In this document: positions 51,832 through 63,968 of the stretch, in pieces
Position numbering within the stretch: position 1 is the stretch's first letter
Layout: every line of letters starts with the position of its first letter
From: Typhlomys cinereus
Lineage: Eukaryota; Chordata; Mammalia; Rodentia; Platacanthomyidae
NCBI GenBank assembly: GCA_023101885.1
Contig: JALPQD010000630.1
Location: 882,068 to 946,067 of the forward strand
Length of the DNA stretch: 64,000 bases
Reading direction: 5' to 3'
Translations under genes and position numbers: made by a program
Notes under the pieces: model-generated
The model's input: the letters and a program-made list of their open reading frames with translations, nothing else
Told to the model about the DNA's origin: nothing
Databases searched by the model: none

Positions 51832-52361
51832 TTCACGAAGCAACAAGAGACGAACACCAGCTCAGAAGACTGTGATGATCACTTCTACTACAATGTAAAC
51901 AATGACCACATGTCAAAGGATCCGTGCCCTCATAGAGCTGAGCAAACTAATTAAGCCCAGATTGCTAGAAAATGACAGTATTATTTCCAAATGTCCTGTC
52001 AGAGTATTCCTTCTGAAATACATGTGCTCTGGTGACCATGTAAGAGACGGATACCTGAAGAACACAGGACATCCCCTCCTTTCCTCCACATGGCAGTCAC
52101 ACTGACACTAGTGTAAGGACAATCCTCATTCTCTCTTCCCGTCGACTCAGCTTAGCTGCACTGTGCAACTGGGGTACCGCATGATAAAACTTAAAGAAGG
52201 GGGACACAGGGTATCAATAATAAATATACCAGACAATTCCAGTAGTAGGAGATACTATGAAGAAAAATAAAACGACATATAGTCATCTACCTTCTTTTGT
52301 TATATATGTTTGTGTGTGCATCTGAGCGTTCATACTTTATGAAGAAAGGAAGTTTCTCTCT

Positions 52362-52614
52362 TTTTTTTGTATGTGTGTATATCAGAGGGCACTGTGTGTG
52401 TGCCTATAGAGGCCCAAGAGTGACTCAGGAATCATTCTGGATTGTTTCTACCACCTTTTTGCTTTGTTCTGGTGTTTCCCAGGCTCTGTCTTCCAGAGTT
52501 GGAAGTGTAGGCTGCCACCATTTCTGCCTGGTGTTTTTACGTGGGATCAGAGATCTGAACTCAAGTCCTCTGCTTGAGAGGCAGAGTATTAACCCCTGAG
52601 TCATCTCTCCAGCT
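52362..52614 (-). mobile_element. Older B2-like SINE, minus orientation
   Basis: AGAGGCCCAAGAGTGACTCA, TTTTTACGTGGGATCAGAGA and the reversed head CCCTGAGTCATCTCTCCAGC. Confidence 0.75.
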
Positions 52615-52619
52615 CAGAA

Positions 52620-53390
52620 AAGAAGTTTCTGGAGCTTACAGTTTTGGAGGCTGAAACCCCAAACAGCACAGTGCTGGCTCTGGCTAGAGTCCTCTGCATC
52701 ACATCAAAGTGGATGGCATCTGGGTGGGCGCATTGTCATAGTTAGTTAGGCACAGGTGTTGAGGGTTTGAACTCCGGTCACATTTGTAGAGAATTAGTGG
52801 TTGAGCCAAGCCCAGAGCAAACCTGCAGGAGATTGTCTAGCTGACATAGGGCCCAGCCTATCGTGGGAGGGATGAGGCCCTGGAATAAAAGACAGAGAGC
52901 TGGTAGAGAGAGTTGGCATCCTTGTGTATACTTGGCCAGACATGCTGGTCTGGAAAGTAAGGATCGTCCCTCTCTCAGCCATTATATATAGAGATGGTGT
53001 GGTCAGTTCCCTCGGCCCTGCTGTTGATGTGAGCTCTCCTGTCAAGCTGGACTGAGAACTGTAACTGGAAAATTGTAAGAGAAAATAACCTCCTTGCTCT
53101 CTTAAGGCGTTTGATAGTGCTTTATCAGCAACCATGCGGGCTAATTGCTACAAGCATGTATGAGAGAGGCAGAGAGCACAGGGAAAATGGGGAGCCCATA
53201 CATGAAAGCTCATTCTTTAATAACTCACTCTTGAGCAAACTAACTGGGGGTTCCATGAGAACCACATTGATCCCTTCTGAGGGCGACAGGCTCAATGACC
53301 TGGCTACTTCCTACCAGGCCCCACCTCTTAAAGGTCCCATTGCATTGGGAAAGCTTCTAAGAGGCAGAGAATAGGTGGCTGCGATATGCA
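52620..53390. mobile_element. Nested MaLR-type LTR fragments
   Basis: A minus-orientation LTR begins at about 52620 (AGCTTACAGTTTTGGAGGCT) and resumes at about 53150 (GAGAGGCAGAGAGCACAGGG, ATTGATCCCTTCTGAGGGCG, CAGGCCCCACCTCTTAAAGG). Between them, 52740-53150 is a plus-orientation relative of the repeat at 9000-9400 (GGGCCCAGCCTATCGTGGGA, GAACTGTAACTGGAAAATTG). Confidence 0.45.
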
Positions 53391-53664
53391 TGAGTGGTCA
53401 GGGAAGGTTCTCCTAGGACATGGCATTTGAGGAGGGGCCAGAAAATGATGCAAGAGAATTTCTGGCCACACGATGAGCCTTTGCAGGGGCCTTGAGATCC
53501 ACTGAGCATGGGCACACAGAACAGCTTGGAAGCTGGAGAGTGGTGAGGTAAGAGCTGCATGCCCCGGAGACAGTGCCTAGATCACACAGGGTACATGAGC
53601 CTAGGTGAGTGCTGAGACAGGAAGTCACAGCAGAGAGCTGACTCCCTAGTGCTTTACCACCTAA

Positions 53665-53830
53665 AAGCCAGCAAGAGGCTCCGTGGGTGCAGGCACCTTG
53701 GTGTACTCGGGGCAACCTGAGTTCTATCCCCAGGCTCCCCATGATGGAAGGAGAGAACCGACTTCCAAAAGTTGCCCTCAGACCTCCGCATGCATATGTC
53801 CACTCCACCCCCCCTTCCCTCAAATAACTA
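53665..53830 (+). repeat. B3-like SINE
   Basis: AAGAGGCTCCGTGGGTGCAG, GAGTTCTATCCCCAGGCTCC, TGCCCTCAGACCTCCGCATG. Confidence 0.55.
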
Positions 53831-54039
53831 AATGAAATGTTTTTAAATGTTTAAGGAGATCATTTTACTCCCAGGTGAAGAATAGGCTGTAGGAAGTGGG
53901 AGCGAGGGAGGAAGCAAGGCCTCAGTTAGGAGACCATTACTATTGCTAAGACAAAGGCTGGATCAGGGTCACAGCTCGAAGAGGTGGAAAATGATTACAT
54001 GAATGAATCTTTTAAAATGTCAACATTTTAGAGCTAAAA

Positions 54040-54180
54040 GATGCCTTAGGGGTAAAATTCACTCTATTCATGTCATTTTGTAGATGGCAAAACTGAAAAC
54101 CATAAAGAGATGACGTGAGCTCCCCACGCTGCATACCCTTTACGAAGCAAGTCCTGACGACCACCGCTAGATCTCTGCTG
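54040..54180 (+). repeat. MIR-like ancient SINE
   Basis: TCATTTTGTAGATGGCAAAA, CTGAAAACCATAAAGAGATG, ACGAAGCAAGTCCTGACGAC, fitting a diverged MIR core. Confidence 0.45.
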
Positions 54181-55329
54181 ACATCTCTGACCACATCGGC
54201 ACTGAGCTGGAGACAGGAAGGGTAAGGAACCTTCCAGAAGATACTCCTAACCAGGTGTGAAATAAAAGACACTGTATTATGGGCAAAGTTGCCACGATTC
54301 ACCAGCCTTCTTGAACCCTGCAGCGTCTGGCACCATTAGCTGCTTGGCTGCTCTGAGCCTCCTCCCTCTCTGCTTCCTTCTGCTGATCCTGCTCGCTCCT
54401 AGCTCTCCTTTCTTGGTTCCTTCCCGGTGTATTTTCTTGCTTATCTTCCCATCCTGCAAGTGTTAGTGGGTCCCAAGATGCCACGTGCAGCCCTTTCTCT
54501 TCCTTGCTTGTCCAGAACTAATGGGCGCCTCCTCCACAGCTCTTCCCTGTGCCCTGGACTACTGCCCCCCATGTTCTCCAGGAGTGTACCCCGTTCATGC
54601 TACTGGTTCATGCAACTGTTCATGCTGCATCTTAAGCCAGCATCTCCCGACTCCCCCTGACAAGGCCAGAGATAAGGAGTCTGTGGCTGGGTTGGCTGCA
54701 AGAAGTTTTTCTCAACCCGTGGATTTACACCTGCATCCCCCCCCACTCCCCAGCCATCACTAGGGAAGAGCCTGGAGCTGCCAGGGATGTGGCGAAAGGC
54801 ACTGCCTGGAACTTAGCAGCAGGAAGCCCAAGACAACAGGAGAGAGAAAAGTGAGTGCTGACAAGATCACGTGAACCCTCCCCCCACGAGAAGCCCCCAT
54901 GTCCACAGGAGCTTTTGAGTGATAGAGCCGGTAACCTTCCTTTGGTTCCCTTAAATTAATTTGGATTGGGTTTCCTGCTACTTGGGAAAAAAAAGGTCCT
55001 TCTTGATAACTCATCTCGTGATGTGTGCTCTTTTTATACTATATAACCTCTGAGGGCTCCAAATGTCCTTCTACACCTCGATAACAGATTCATGTCCACC
55101 TGCCCGGTAGCTGTCTTCTCCCACATGGCACACTCAGGCATCTCGGGTAAGATACATACAAGATGGATTTCATCGTCTGCTTCTATCCTGGCATGCTATT
55201 CTTTCTTGGGTTTCTACCCTAGACAGGACACCACTGCCCCCTATCTTTTAAGACAAATAAAACCTAGAGGCTGGGGCTATGGCTGAGTTTGCACGGAGCC
55301 CTAAATCCAATCTCCTGCATAATCACATA

Positions 55330-55475
55330 AACCAGGTGTGGTGGCTGGTGCAGACCTGTGATCCTAGCACTGGGGAGATGGAGGCGGGAGTATCAAAGTT
55401 TGAGGTCAGCCTGAGCTACATAAGGAGTTTGAGGTCAGCCCGGGCTAAAGACTGAAAAGTAAAACAAATAGACAA
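55330..55475 (+). repeat. B1-like SINE
   Basis: CCAGGTGTGGTGGCTGGTGC, GATCCTAGCACTGGGGAGAT, and a duplicated TTTGAGGTCAGCC segment (55398 and 55428). Confidence 0.7.
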
Positions 55476-56224
55476 AAGCAACAAGACAGAAACCTAGAGC
55501 TATTGGGCAGCTCTGGCCAGACAATCCTGGTAGGGCTAAGGCTCTGGCTGGCTGGTGTCGGACTGTATGACCTCGGGTCAATCAAGAAACACATCTGAGC
55601 CTTGGATTCCCACGCAGGCTTGCCAGGACCAAGTAGGACAGTTGGGCTGAACAATAAATGGTGGTCCATTCCACTCTCTGTGGCAGAGTCTAACTCCCCA
55701 CTTCATCTTTACCACCAGCACAGCTCGGAGCCCCATGTGCTTCCCCGTGGTTCACAACTAGACAGGACTGTTTCATCTTATCTCTGATCTCACCCCCACT
55801 CCAATCTGTGCTTCCCCACTCTACCAGACTGATGGATTCCCACACAGGCCTGATCAGGCACGTGATTCCCACAGCTGCGAATCTAGTCAGTGGCAGATGC
55901 CTTCAGCCTCTGCGATCCCAAGTCCTGCCCAGCTCTCCGGACCCGGGTTGCTGTGCCCCGGGACTGTTCCCACTCCCCACCACACCCTTGTTCCCATTCT
56001 GCCTACTAGAGAAGGCACATTCCCTAAGATCTGGTAGGAAAATAACCCTACGAAAGGTTAAAAAAAAAAAAAAAAACACCCTATAGATAGGCTAAAGAGG
56101 CTCATAGGAAGATGCAAACGCTGAGCACCAAAATCGCAATGAGGAGGAAAACTGAAAAGGAAAAACGCCACAGTTTAGTGGGTTGGATCATGTTTTGTGC
56201 TAGAGATGGAATACAGAGCTCTCC

Positions 56225-56600
56225 ACATTCTAGGCATGGGAATGCTTCCTCAGGCTTGTGAGTCTGAATACACAGTGGTCCCTAGCTGCAGGCACTGTTA
56301 GGGGAGGTAACTTAGGAAGTGGAACCTTGCTGAAGCCTTGAGGCCTTGAGGTTTGATAACCCAACCCCAATCTCTCTCTCTCTCTCTCTCCCCCCCCCTT
56401 CCTCTTGATAGCTGCTGTGACATGAACCCACCCCCTACCTTCTGCTCCAGGCAACCACACTTACCACTATGTGTTCTCTGCCATAATGGACTCTCATCCT
56501 TCTCTGGAACCATAATCCAGAATAATAAACTCTTTCTCCCTTAAAGTTGGTTTGGTCAAAGTATTTGTCTCACAGCATCAGAAGAGTTACTGCAACAATG
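56225..56600 (+). mobile_element. MaLR-type LTR with (TC)n insertion
   Basis: GGCACTGTTAGGGGAGGTAA, GGAAGTGGAACCTTGCTGAA, a TC run at 56371-56389, then TCTCTGGAACCATAATCCAG, AATAAACTCTTTCTCCC and CACAGCATCAGAAGAG. Typical LTR end. Confidence 0.55.
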
Positions 56601-57585
56601 GTCAACACTGGAACTCTTTTTTTTAATAGAAAATAAGCAATAAAAGAATAAAGAGAGAGAAAATTTCAGAAACCTTAATCTTGAAAGCGGAAAGGACTTT
56701 CTAAAAGCAAAACTGAAAAACTGAAGCCACAAAGGAAAATGATACAAATTTAACTTCATAAAAATTCAATATAGCTACATAATCCAGGGTGTGACAAAGA
56801 GAAAAGACTTCAAAGGGAAGAACTGCTAAGAGGAGAAGGGTTAAAGTCCACTCTAGGAAGAGCTTCCAAAACTGGCGAGATGACAATTCAACAGAAAAAC
56901 TGGCAAAAGTATAAATTAATTTTTAAAAAATGCTAAGGGTGAACTTACAAGAATCTATTAACATTTAAAATGCACATAATATGGAATGTTCCCCAAGATC
57001 TAGGATTAACTTTTAAAATGCCATATGCAGAAGACGTATAGAGCACCCGAACACGTGTTTTTGAAAGGGATAAAGGAAGGCTTCATATTGTTTTGCTTAT
57101 AGGCGCACATGTTTTCTCCTTAAGAAAAGATAAAAACTGGCAGCGTTAGCTGTGTGTCAAAAAGGAAATACAGGTCTGGAGAACAGGGGAGTGAAAGGGA
57201 GTGATTATCATGTTATATAACTTTTATACCTTCTGAATGTTGTAACTTTTGAAGAGATTAACTATACTCAAATAAATAGCCTCAAATAAGTAAATTAATT
57301 GGTTAAACCTACTTTTCAATACAGTCCTCAGGCCTCGGTAAAGAGAATTCTGCTTAAATAACTGCTGGAAATTGTGCTGTCTTGGACCCACAAATTCTAT
57401 CTCCAATGTGTTTATTCTATCTTCAAAGAATGATGTTTATTCAGAAACACTTTACATGTATGTTAAATACAGATATATTAAATTGTAACCATCTAGGAGT
57501 CAGTTCATCAATAGGAAAATAAATTATAGTAACTCTATACTAAGAAGTATTTAAATGATTTAGCATTTAAAAAAATGAAGCATGG

Positions 57586-57860
57586 GCTGGAGAGATACTC
57601 AGGGGTTAAGACTCTGCCTTGCAAACAAAAAGATCTGAGTTCAGATCCCGGGTCCTACATAAAAACATCAGGTGGAAACAGTGGTGGCCTGCACGTCCAG
57701 CCCTGGTGGGTGGTGCCTGGGAAAACCCAGAGGGAAGTAAAAAGGAGGGAGAAGCAATCCAGAATGACACTTGGTCCAATCCAAAGTCACACTTGGTCCT
57801 CCACAGGGACACACAGTGCCTTCTGATACACACACCCATAATAATTTATTTAAAAAATGA
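57586..57860 (+). mobile_element. Older B2-like SINE
   Basis: GGGCTGGAGAGATACTCAGG, GAGTTCAGATCCCGGGTCC, GTCACACTTGGTCCTCCACA. The TGG of the A-box region is shortened. Confidence 0.75.
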
Positions 57861-57884
57861 GAAAACTGAATCACAATCTCTAGG

Positions 57885-58385
57885 ACCTACATAAAAGTCA
57901 CGTGTGTGTCTGCTACTCCAGTTCTGAGAGGGCAGATGGGGGGGTCTCTGGAGCTCACTGGCTAGCCAGATGAATGAGTTAGTGAGCTCCAGATTCAGCA
58001 ATCTGCATCAAAAATAAGTTGAAGACATTTTCTTCAGTAATACAGCCACTGGTAAGTTGTCCATACTACGGTAAATAGCCCCATCCACCCATGAGCATGT
58101 AAGTAGCCCTAATTAAACTCAACAGAACACATACACATTCATGGGTGCACACATACACACAGGCATGCAGACGTGTGTACACACAAAAGACATGACCATA
58201 GAAGGGGGATTCGTTGGGAGGAAGGTTTCTATTGGGAAGGGGAGGGGACAAGAGAAAATAACAGGGATGCATTTGATCAAAATGTTATATACATGTATGA
58301 AGCTATCAAGTAAATAAATAAGAGAGCAACTGAAGAAGACACCAAATATCAACCTGTGATACACACACACACACACACACCTGGA
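57885..58385 (+). mobile_element. RSINE1/B4-like SINE interrupted by a rodent L1 3' end
   Basis: The left SINE part is 57885-58030 (GTGAGCTCCAGATTCAGC). The L1 3' end occupies about 58033-58318 (GAGGGGACAAGAGAAAATAA, TTATATACATGTATGAAGCT). The SINE continues AGAGCAACTGAAGAAGACAC, then an AC repeat to 58381. Confidence 0.55.
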
Positions 58386-58929
58386 ACTTAATACATTTAC
58401 CTCAAAGGTAGTAGAAGAGACGAAGTGAACAGAACTTTAATTTCTTTTTGTACACTTTTAATATACTATCAAGCTCTTTTGTAATAACTCACATTTTTTG
58501 AAAACCTATTGTATTTCATGCATTACATCACATCCCCGAGGTCATGGGTTGGAAGGGGCAGGGCTGGGCTGTCCACTGTGCTACTGTGGAGTACTCTCTT
58601 AACACAGAACTCAATATTCATCACTTGAGCACAACTACATACAAACATAAAGAAAAAAGAGAATATAACTGCTGTGTTTCATCTCTGGCAGGCTGTGAAT
58701 GTTTTCACACTCCCAACGGTCCCCATAACTTATCTGCCATGATATGTCAATCTCTTCCCTGATGGACACAGAAAATGACCTCGGAGACAGATGACCATCT
58801 GGCTCGGTGTTCTGTCTTGGTAGGAAGAGTATGAGAGACCTCATTAGTACAAGTTAAATGAATGAAGCGTAGGGTCATTTTAGCCTCCAAACTTCAGGCA
58901 ATACTGACAACTACCCCTCACTTTGTGGC

Positions 58930-59240
58930 TGTCATGGCTTGAATGTGATTTTTCTTCTACGGGCTGGTATGTTTGAATCCTTAGTTGATGTTGGTGTTGG
59001 GAAGGCCATGGCACCTTTGGGAGGTAGAAGAAGGTACGTCACAGGGAGTGGGCCTTGAGATTGGTTAGCCCTGCCCTGTTTCCTCTGGTAGTCTGTTCTT
59101 GAAGGTTGCAGCTTGCTCTTTCTCCATCTCCATAAACTCTGCAGTGACATAAGCCTGCAGCTTCTTCTGGGCAGTCATGGCTTTTCTGCCATTAAGGACC
59201 GACTTCCCGCCCTTAAGTTGTTTAAGTGTTGTCTTGGAGC
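58930..59240 (+). mobile_element. MaLR-type LTR
   Basis: Begins TGTCATGGCTTGAATGTGAT, then AAGGCCATGGCACCTTTGGG and GGTAGAAGAAGGTACG. The start fits the TGT...GG(T)TTGAATGTG pattern of these LTRs. Confidence 0.55.
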
Positions 59241-59324
59241 AGCAGAGTTAAGTGACTTTAGACTTAGCAACCTGCATACACAATCGGGTTACTCTACACA
59301 TTTAAAAAAAAAAAAAGTGTCTAG

Positions 59325-59562
59325 GACTGGAGAGATGACTCAGGAATTAAGCCTCTGCCTCTCAAGCATAAAGACCTGAGTTCGGACCCTAGATCCCATG
59401 CAATAATGCCAGACAGAAATGGCTACGGCCTGTAATTCTGACCCTGGAAGAAGCAGCCTGGGAAAAGCCAGAGCAAAACAAAAAGGAGGTAGAACAATCC
59501 AGGATGATTCTTGGTCACCTTGGATTGCCACAGGCACACAAAGTGCCCTCTGATACACACAG

Positions 59563-59611
<49 letters not shown>

Positions 59612-59612
59612 G
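59325..59612 (+). mobile_element. Older B2-like SINE with (AC)n tail
   Basis: GGACTGGAGAGATGACTCAG, GAGTTCGGACCCTAGATCCC, CAATCCAGGATGATTCTTGG, AC run at 59560-59610. AGTGTCT flanks both sides as a possible short target duplication. Confidence 0.75.
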
Positions 59613-60079
59613 TCTGACTTAGGTGCCATGTTTAAAAACATGAACTTTTCCTCCACAAAGCTTTGCAGCTTGCACAGAACTCCCATCAGACAATGTGTTA
59701 GAGCTTGTGGTGGTACCTTCTCCTACCTCTTTATGGGGTGGAGGGATTTACACACAGTCCCACCCAGTTCTGTCCCGTGCTCTGGATTCTTGAACAGCCC
59801 CAGCCTTGTAGTGTATGCCACAGTTGGGTCCATTCTGTCCTCCACAGATCCCCAGAGCACCCCAGGCTCTCTCCACGCTATACTTGGTTTCTCAGAGCAC
59901 ACCCAGCACAGGCTCCAGTACTAGCAGAAAGGGGATGACAGAGGACTTGATGCTGATTTCAAAATATCAAGCAGTTTTTTTTTCTAAGGAGGTAGGCATT
60001 GGCGCTCTAGGGCAAGAAGTCCTGAATTAAAGGATCCCTGTGTGCAAAGCGCTGCAAGTCAAAAGACCTGAGTTCATTC

Positions 60080-60230
60080 CTGGCCGCTTATTAACAGGAT
60101 AGAGTTTCAGTTTCCTCGCCCATCAAAGGGGACAATAATTGAACTTCACAGGGTCGTCGTGTGAATGAATTAAAAAGGTGTATATGAAAGCTCTCATCAG
60201 CATTTTGGAAGTATAAAATAAGATGGGCGT
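60080..60230 (-). repeat. MIR-like ancient SINE, minus orientation
   Basis: AGTTTCAGTTTCCTCGCCCA, TCAAAGGGGACAATAATTGA, CACAGGGTCGTCGTGTGAAT is the reversed MIR core and is well preserved. Confidence 0.7.
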
Positions 60231-60879
60231 GGGCTAGCAAGAATTGAGGCTCTGGTAAAAAAAAAAAAAAAAAAGAGTTGGTTGAAGGGCCCAGTCCTGG
60301 TGTACTGAGGTCACGCCCCCTCCCCATTCTGTCTGGAGAACCTGGAAACGCTTTTTTTCATCTGCTCCCAGCCGGTCGTACAGTGTATTATAAGGACAAA
60401 TACCCAAAGCTGTAGCTCCTTAGAGCTCATTGGCAGAGCCGGACCCATGGCTGGATCCACCCGCGGGAGGAACAGAGATTCAGGTGCCCGCAGCCTCGAG
60501 CACCTGAGACTGGATCGTGTGGTCCTATCAGTGTCTCCCCAGGGCAGATACTAGAACCCAGACCCTTTCCTTCCAAACTCCACACCCTTTCCCCACTTCA
60601 CCAGGAGGAAACCGGGCGACTGCTCTTGTAAGCACTTTGCAAAGGGGACGAAAGGCACAATAACGAAAAAGCAAAGCCTCGGAGCTGTGCTATCCAGGGA
60701 TGCTATCGCTGCACAGCGACCGGCCAGCAGACCGCGCTGAAAAAGCGCGACGGACGGTTCCGGCGTTCTCATGCCACACGCCTTTGTCCAAAGGATGCAC
60801 CAGGGTTAAGCTCGGGCCCAGGAGGTCCCGAGAAGTGGCTGAATGCTCCCCCCCCCCCAACCAACTGAATCTCCCTTCT

Positions 60880-61880
60880 GCAGATCTTGAAGGGCTGAGG
60901 CGTCCACCCGTCGGCGCCGAGTGACTTCTGGGCGCTGCACCCTCCCAGGCTGGGGGACCGGCCCATGGTCCCTACAGGGAGGATATTACTTACCTGGTCC
61001 TCACGGATTCCAGCCCAGGGCCGCGGCCGCCTCCCTCTACATCCCCATCCCGCAGCCGGCCGCAGGGGGCGCGGCCCTGGTTTCTAAGTCCTGGAGACCT
61101 ACCGATGCTCTCCCTTCGCCCAGGGGAGACGCTCAGGGGCTCCCGGCCGCACAGAGGAAATGGGACCGGCTGCACCCAGAAACAGAAGGTGGGCTTCCTG
61201 GAAGTCCCTGTGATCAAGCGGAGACGCTCTTCCCCTTCCACACACCCCCCAACAGGATCTTCCTACAAAGAGCCCCCAAAGCAAGGCGCCAAAGAGCCCG
61301 GCTCTCCAAAGCAGGCGCGGTGCTGCGGGGAAGGAACCTCGGATCTCAGAGAGGGGCGCGGAGAGAGGCGCCGCGCCGTGGGGGCTGGGAGGCGCCGAGG
61401 AAAGGGGGTGCCCGCGCCTCGCTCCCTCCCGCCCCGCGCGATGCCTGCCGGCTCCATCCCGGGCGGCCCGTCCCCCGCCCCGGGCCTGCGCCCCCCTCCA
61501 GCCCGTGCTCACCGCGGAGCCGCCGCCGCGGCAGCTCAGGACCCGGCCGGGCCGCCTCTCCGCCGCCGCTTCCTCCCTCCGCGCCGCGCCCCGGGACGGG
61601 AGGTTTCGGGTTTCAGCCCGCCGAGCCCCGCTTCGCTCCTCCCGCCGGCAGCACGCGGCCCCGGGGCCGGCGCAGGCCAAGTAACTTTGCGGCGCTCGCG
61701 CTCCTCCCCTCCGCCGCCCCGGCCCGGCCGCTCGAGCCCCACGGCCCCCAGCGCCCCGCACCGCCCAGCCCGCGGCCCCCCGCGCCCCGCCCCGCTCGCC
61801 TCCCTCGCGCCCCGGGCTTCGCCGCCTGCCGCCCTGCCCCGCCGCTTCTCCCCATCGCTTCCCACCGGCAGCCTCGGCCG
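60880..61880 (-). promoter_or_regulatory. GPR161: CpG island, likely GPR161 promoter and noncoding first exon
   Basis: This is about 1 kb of very high GC with dense CpG, GC-box-like CCCCGCCC/GGGCGG runs and no evident TATA box. It is the only such stretch in the window and lies about 25 kb upstream of the GPR161 coding start, in the right orientation. Minus-strand splice donors are present at 60994 (CAG|GTAAGT, full consensus) and 61513 (GCG|GTGAGC), as expected for first exons feeding the acceptor at 35835. Long open frames on both strands are compositional. The promoter role is inferred. Confidence 0.65.
60994..61600 (-). other. GPR161: Candidate GPR161 noncoding first exon ending at a consensus donor
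   Basis: The minus-strand donor CCAG|GTAAGT at 60994/60993 is the best donor in the CpG island. The transcription start is unknown; 61600 is a placeholder within the island. A second donor at 61513 could end an alternative, shorter-range first exon. Confidence 0.35.
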
Positions 61881-63129
61881 CCACCCTTTGTCTCGCCTTT
61901 ACTCCTTTTTCCCCCTGGAAACCTCTGGGGTCACTTGCTCAGACCTCCCCTCTTCCCGCTCAGCCACCCGGGCGCCCCCTCTTCCATTTCTCTCTCCATC
62001 ACACAAGTACTTTCGGATTCTTCTCTCTGCACGGTCCCATTCTCCTCTTCCTCCTTCTCCTTCTCCTCCTCCTCCCCAGTCTCGCTTGGACTCCTGGCAT
62101 TTCTTTCCTGATCACCTTTCGTGCATCCGGCCAGAGGTTGTGGGCATCTGTCTTGTGCCAGGTTCTGTCCTGGATACTGATGATATACACTGAATAAACC
62201 TCCCAGCTAGACTTTGAGGATGGACAACAGCCGCCGGGTGGAGTGGACGGTGGATGTAAACAGACCTTTCCAGCGCTGCCACACTCCCTCCCAACCAAAA
62301 GAGCAGCGAGCGTGAAGCCCGGGCCTGCCTGGGCGGAGAACAAGCCGCACTTCTGTTTCTCTCCCGCTCCCTGTCTTCCCATATTTCCTACTTGTGCCCA
62401 GATGCCTGTGTTTCTCTGCGGCAATCTTAATAAGGACATGAAAAATTGAAGCTAAGACACATTTAAAGGCAGATCGAACAGGGTGCAAAATAATCAGATG
62501 TGAAATTACAAAGCCTGGTTTTCTAAACTCCAGTAAAAAAAAAAAAAAAAACTGGTATTGAGCTTAGAACAGGATTCAGATTCCTCTGCAATCCATCTGC
62601 TTGAATAAATACATTAATTATTCCCCACAGATTGACACCGTGGGACCTGCCTCCTTATGGTTAGGCACCATTTAGAACAATAATTTACTATCTACCACCT
62701 GCCAAACAACCAGACTGTTTTAGAGACAAATGGGATAATGAAGAAGGGGGCAAAATTAATGTCTTTACTATTCCTAAGGGGAAGATGCCTTATTTTGGTC
62801 AAAAACTAGAAGTTGAGATCCTCTCAAGGTCTAGCAAGTTCCATGCTTGGATAAGTTTGAGAGGTTTGAGAAAGAGAGAGAGAGAGAAAGAATGAATGAG
62901 AATAAACAAATGAATTTGAACCATGGAGGTCAAAGGACAACTTATGGAGTTGGCGGATTCTCTCTTTCCACCTTGTAGGCTCTGAAGATTGAACTCTGGT
63001 CCTCCAGCTTGATCTACAGGTCCTCCCGGCACACCACACCTCCCTGACATCTGGAAGGCCCTTCGGAGTACTTTAGACATTTATTCTAAAATTCATGGTC
63101 ACTGATTTAATTTACACTGATTTGGACAG

Positions 63130-63250
63130 CCGTGAAGCTCCGGACCCTAGAGACAAGAGCCAATCTTTTCTTCGGCTCCGGTTTATTCATCTATAAAATG
63201 GGGGTGTTGCTACCTGCCTATCTGTGGAGATGTAAAGATCAAGTGAAGAA
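63130..63250 (-). repeat. MIR-like ancient SINE, minus orientation
   Basis: GGTTTATTCATCTATAAAAT, GGGGGTGTTGCTACCTGCCT, GTAAAGATCAAGTGAAGAAT is the reversed MIR core. Confidence 0.6.
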
Positions 63251-63713
63251 TGTCAGTAATATAATTAAACCTAGTGACAAAAAAAATCTGGGGACTACAC
63301 CCTGGAATTTGGTATTCACGGGAGATCTGCAAATATAAATGTTGCAGAGTGATATGGAGGAAGGGAGAATTCAAAGCAAACAATTACAGCTTTTCCAATT
63401 CCAGTATCTTCCCATGATGGGAAAGACCTCTCTCTACTGAGCAATCTCTCCCTGTACTTACTCTATTTCATTTTGAACTCTTCAATGGAAACCATTTTTC
63501 CCCCTCCTGGTGCTTATTAACCTATACATTATTTATCACAAAGATTTTTTTCCCCCTTAGCTCATAGGCTCAGAACTTGCTGTGCATTCAGAAATGGAAA
63601 CTGCAGCCAACAAATGCATTTTTCAAATGCTCTCTTAAGAATGTTTTGTGTTTTCCCCCTTCTGAAGCTAATATTGGACTATGAACATTTTTCAATCAGA
63701 AGTCGAAAAAACA

Positions 63714-63933
63714 TAGGCTGGGGAGATGGCTCAGGGATTAAAGCCTTTGCCTTACAAGCAAAAGGACCTGAGTTCAGATCCCCAGATTCCACTAAATATG
63801 CCGGGCAGACATGGTCACGACCTGAAATCCTATAAGATGAGCAACAAGAAGGTAGAACAATCCAGAATGATTCCAGATGTCACCCTTGGGCCTCCACAGG
63901 CACACACACTCAAGTACCCTCTGGCGTGCACGT

Positions 63934-63965
<32 letters not shown>

Positions 63966-63968
63966 AGT
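63714..63968 (+). mobile_element. Older B2-like SINE with (CA)n tail
   Basis: GGCTGGGGAGATGGCTCAGG, GAGTTCAGATCCCCAGATTC, GATGTCACCCTTGGGCCTCC, and CA repeats at 63944-63966. Confidence 0.75.

Larger units (their letters stand above)
35835..60993 (-). other. GPR161: Long GPR161 5' intron(s)
   Basis: About 25 kb between the CpG-island donor and the first coding exon. It is mostly interspersed repeats and microsatellites, with unassigned single-copy stretches at about 36500-37850, 38480-38900, 39080-40010, 40600-42800, 43130-45000 and 47200-48500. Further noncoding exons may exist but cannot be called from sequence alone. Confidence 0.6.

Noticed and set aside
60921..62111. Long open frames (396 and 362 residues on +, 261 on -) in the CpG island
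   Set aside because: Very high GC suppresses stop codons. The predicted proteins are low-complexity Pro/Arg/Ala/Ser with no recognisable domain, and all frames are open together.
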